From Prorocentrum cordatum (Eukaryota; Sar; Dinophyceae; Prorocentrales; Prorocentraceae), in assembly GCA_963575745.1 (NCBI GenBank), contig CAUYUJ010015694.1, positions 251,001 through 315,000 on the forward strand: DNA of 64,000 bases, in the 5' to 3' direction. Shown piece after piece: positions 61,915-64,000 of this stretch; positions within the stretch are counted from its first letter, which is position 1, and each line of letters begins with the position of its first letter. The notes under the pieces are model-generated. The model saw nothing but the letters and a program-made list of their open reading frames with translations. It did not search any database and was not told the DNA's origin. A program made the translations under genes and the position numbers.

Positions 61915-62900
61915 TTTCCTCATCTCCTCCTTCCTCCGCCCTTTCCCAGTGCTGTTACCCCTCTCCGATGTTCAGCCCGTTTTCTGTTTTCCTACGTTTG
62001 TTGCAAGCAGCTCGGGACCTTCGGACAGGAGAGGTCAGAGTCTCGGGAGTTTGAGGTTGTCCGAAGCGCTCTACCTCGATGGAGATGTCACCAATGATGA
62101 CCACGAGGTGGCCTGCCCAGGGCCGGTGTCGAGGGCCCCGGAGAAACCAGTGACCCCTCACGTGGGAATCCCGGGACCTACAAGCATCGGCGAGGAAGCA
62201 GCTGCGGGGTGTTACCCAAGTAGGTCTCGTGCCAAGACAGCGTTTTCGGAGGTTTTCTCTCCGCCTCGCATAGCGCCCGAGGTCGGCAAGCTAGGGGGCC
62301 CCCTCGGCAAGGACCCCAGCAAGGACCTCATCACGGGTTGGGACTCCTCCAACAGGGCCCACGTGCGAGAGATCTAGCTTCAGAGCCCGAGGACCCTGAA
62401 GTCGCGTGGCTTAGCTCAGAATGTAAGGCTGTCTCTGCGACCAATCGGCTGAACAAGAACCGACGGGATCCGAACGATTGGCGACAGGAGGTCCAGCGCG
62501 GTCTGAGAGACCTAGTTTTGCGCATGGAGATCGCGGCTCAGAGACACACTAAGGGGCGGTACTTCGCCTTTGAGCATCCGTTGTTTGCCAGCTCCTGGGC
62601 TTCTCATGTTGTGTCGCATGTTGCCTCTCTCCCATGGGGCCCAGAGACTAAGGCTCGACATGTGCCAGTTCGGGCCCCAAGTGGATGCGAGGGGGCTGAA
62701 CAAGAAACCGACCGGTATTCTGACCAATCATCCGGGTATCATTCGGGGGCTCTCGGGACATCTCTGCACGGGCGGTCACCATCACGCCGCGTTGGAAGGT
62801 GGTTGGAAGACTTCCCGGGCCGCGAGGTACACTCACCAGTTCGTCAAGAAAGGCTCGCGCGGTGACCGACCACTGGAGTGGAGCCTTGACTCGAGCCAGA
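61915..62900 (+). pseudogene. Pre-integrase region (copia-2)
   Basis: Split over frames: AFSEVFSPPRIAPEVG (about 62240), ITGWDSSNRAH, QRHTKGRYFAFEHPLFASSW (about 62540-62600), the KKPTGILTNHPG stretch (about 62700) and CTGGHHHAALEGG. All correspond in order to 3570-4200 of copia-1. Confidence 0.75.
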
Positions 62901-64000
62901 CCTACCTGGGCTGAGTTGTCCGAGGCATTCCCGGCGGCAGCTGGCGAGGACGAGCCCCAGGGCCGAGAAGCGGAAGCCGAGGCGGAGGACTCCGAGAGCA
63001 GCGGCGACGAGCCAGAAACTCGAGTTGACCAGCGCAAAGTCGGGGCACCGAGCGACCCAGATCCCAACGAAGAAGAGAAGCGCCTCATATTTAAGTTGCA
63101 CGTGAATATGGGCCACCCGGACTCTCGGAAGTTTTGTCGCGTGTTGCGGGCCGGGGGAGTCAAGAAACATTTGGTGGGATGGGCCCGCGCCAAGTTTCGG
63201 TGCTCCGAGTGCGAAGAAAGGCAGCGATCGAGCAACCACCGAAAGGTGGCCATGCCCAGAACTTTCAGATTTATTCACATCGTGGGGATTGATCTGTTTT
63301 ACTTGGAGTTCTTGGGAACGACCCACCCGTTCATGAGTGTGGTCGATCACGGACCTAACCTGCAGGTGTGCGCCCGTCTGATCGATGCCAGGGCGGCCAC
63401 AGTCTGGCGGGCCTTCTCGGCGAACCGGATCAGGCCCTTTGGGGCCCCGGATTTCCTGATATCCGATGGGGGTGCCGAATTTGGTGAAAGATTCGTTCGG
63501 GGTCTTGAACAGCGGGGGGTTTGCCACCATGTTTGCGACGCCGACAGCCCGCGGCAGAACGGGAGGGTCGAGCGCCACGGTGCCTGGGCCAAGGAACGTT
63601 TGAAGGCTGAGATCGACGCCGGGGTCCCCCTTCCCAGCAGCGTCGAGGAACTCGACGACCTGACCCATGAGCTCGTTGCTCACAAGAATTGTTTCTGGCA
63701 CAGAGGAGGTTTTTTCCCCTCAACAGCTAGTCTTCGGGCGAAACCCTCGCATGCCACACGAGCTCTTGTCAGATGATGCCCGCGGTCTCCCAGGATGGCA
63801 CGATGCGACCTGCCCTGCCTCCGAACAGGACGCGGCCGGGGCCGAGTTCGCGCGCGCCCAGGAAGTCCGAGCAGTGGCACGCAGGTTGGCCATGGAGGCC
63901 ACAGCTCGGGACAAGATAAGCAGAGCTTCGAGGGCCTGGGGTCCGGCGTTCAAAGAATTTACTCCAGGCCAGTGGGTGTTCGCGTGGAGGAACCTGAGCA
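62901..64000 (+). pseudogene. Integrase, well preserved core (copia-2), cut by window end
   Basis: The frame from 62901 to 63776 is uninterrupted across the pre-integrase zinc region (LIFKLHVNMGHPDSRKF, FRCSECEERQRSS) and the core. The catalytic residues are Asp in GIDLFY (about 63290), Asp in ISDGGAEF (about 63465) and Glu in NGRVERHGAW (about 63570). A run of T at about 63712 shifts the frame; the other frame continues FGRNPRMPHELLSDDARG and, near 63965, PGQWVFAWRNL, the start of the C-terminal domain. The window ends there. Core integrase looks catalytically complete, although the frame break and those upstream make the element doubtful. Confidence 0.85.

Larger units (their letters stand above)
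57468..64000 (+). mobile_element. Ty1/copia LTR retrotransposon copia-2, 3' part outside window
   Basis: A diverged relative of copia-1. It shows the 5' half missing there: LTR, primer-binding site, gag, zinc knuckle, protease, membrane segments, accessory module, pre-integrase and integrase. Frames change several times (near 58060, 58860, 59500, 59750, 61150, 62880, 63710), so it is probably defective, but the domains themselves are well preserved, especially integrase. RT, RNase H and the 3' LTR lie past the window end. Confidence 0.93.

Noticed and set aside
1-64000. Bacterial or organelle contamination
   Set aside because: Spliced leader, GA/GC introns, LINEs and copia elements place all parts in a dinoflagellate nucleus; no operons, ribosomal RNA or plastid genes were seen.

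Overview
This window is nuclear DNA of a dinoflagellate, almost certainly a photosynthetic, Symbiodiniaceae/Prorocentrum/Polarella-type genome (genus not resolved). The diagnostic evidence is direct: a complete 22-nt dinoflagellate spliced-leader (DinoSL) sequence embedded in the chromosome at 20855-20876, exon junctions that use GA and GC donors as well as GT, and Ty1/copia and LINE retroelements of the type found in these algae. Intact single-copy genes are nearly absent. Most of the window is retroelement, small terminal-inverted-repeat (TIR) element, minisatellite and microsatellite. Almost every long open frame rich in Leu/Ser/Pro/Gly/Arg is simple repeat read as protein.

Layout. 1-8616: Ty1/copia element 'copia-1', its 5' end beyond the window, running Gag, protease, membrane segment, accessory zinc-ribbon module, integrase, reverse transcriptase (RT), RNase H and a short 3' LTR. 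It abuts, and probably sits inside, the 3' part of an older LINE (8617-9680, RNase H domain). 10194-14620: four exons of a Hint-domain (hedgehog/intein-type self-processing) gene whose introns are filled with small TIR elements. 14.6-20.8 kb: TIR elements, degenerate tandem arrays and TCC-repeat. 20855-26993: a nearly full-length LINE ('LINE-2') that begins exactly with DinoSL, ends in a short poly(A) tract and is bracketed by a 16-bp target-site duplication inside TCC-repeat. 27.1-29.2 kb: microsatellites, a 160-bp minisatellite and the last exon of a PIF1/UvrD-type helicase. 29.3-35.2 kb: tandem and dispersed repeats. 35576-44290: exons of a second Hint-coding unit, the first of which joins the end of one Hint domain to the start of the next; between the exons lie a Gag-like/hypothetical ORF and repeats. 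45.66-48.56 kb, minus strand: a decayed LINE (endonuclease plus RT). 48.7-57.46 kb: simple-sequence and long-unit repeats. 57468-64000: the 5' LTR, primer-binding site, gag, protease, accessory module and integrase of 'copia-2', a diverged relative of copia-1 cut by the window end.

How the parts relate. Three observations link mRNA trans-splicing and intron gain to transposition. LINE-2 was inserted from a mature trans-spliced, polyadenylated RNA. Both copia elements carry a degenerate DinoSL about 70-75 nt upstream of the ATG of a conserved accessory ORF, and a DinoSL-like tail in their LTRs, suggesting capture of, or templating by, trans-spliced RNA. In the Hint gene, intron 3 is essentially one TIR element (an introner), and the two Hint copies in the window share no intron position, as expected if introns are being gained by transposition. 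All coordinates of LTR starts, repeat edges and last exon ends are approximate unless stated otherwise.
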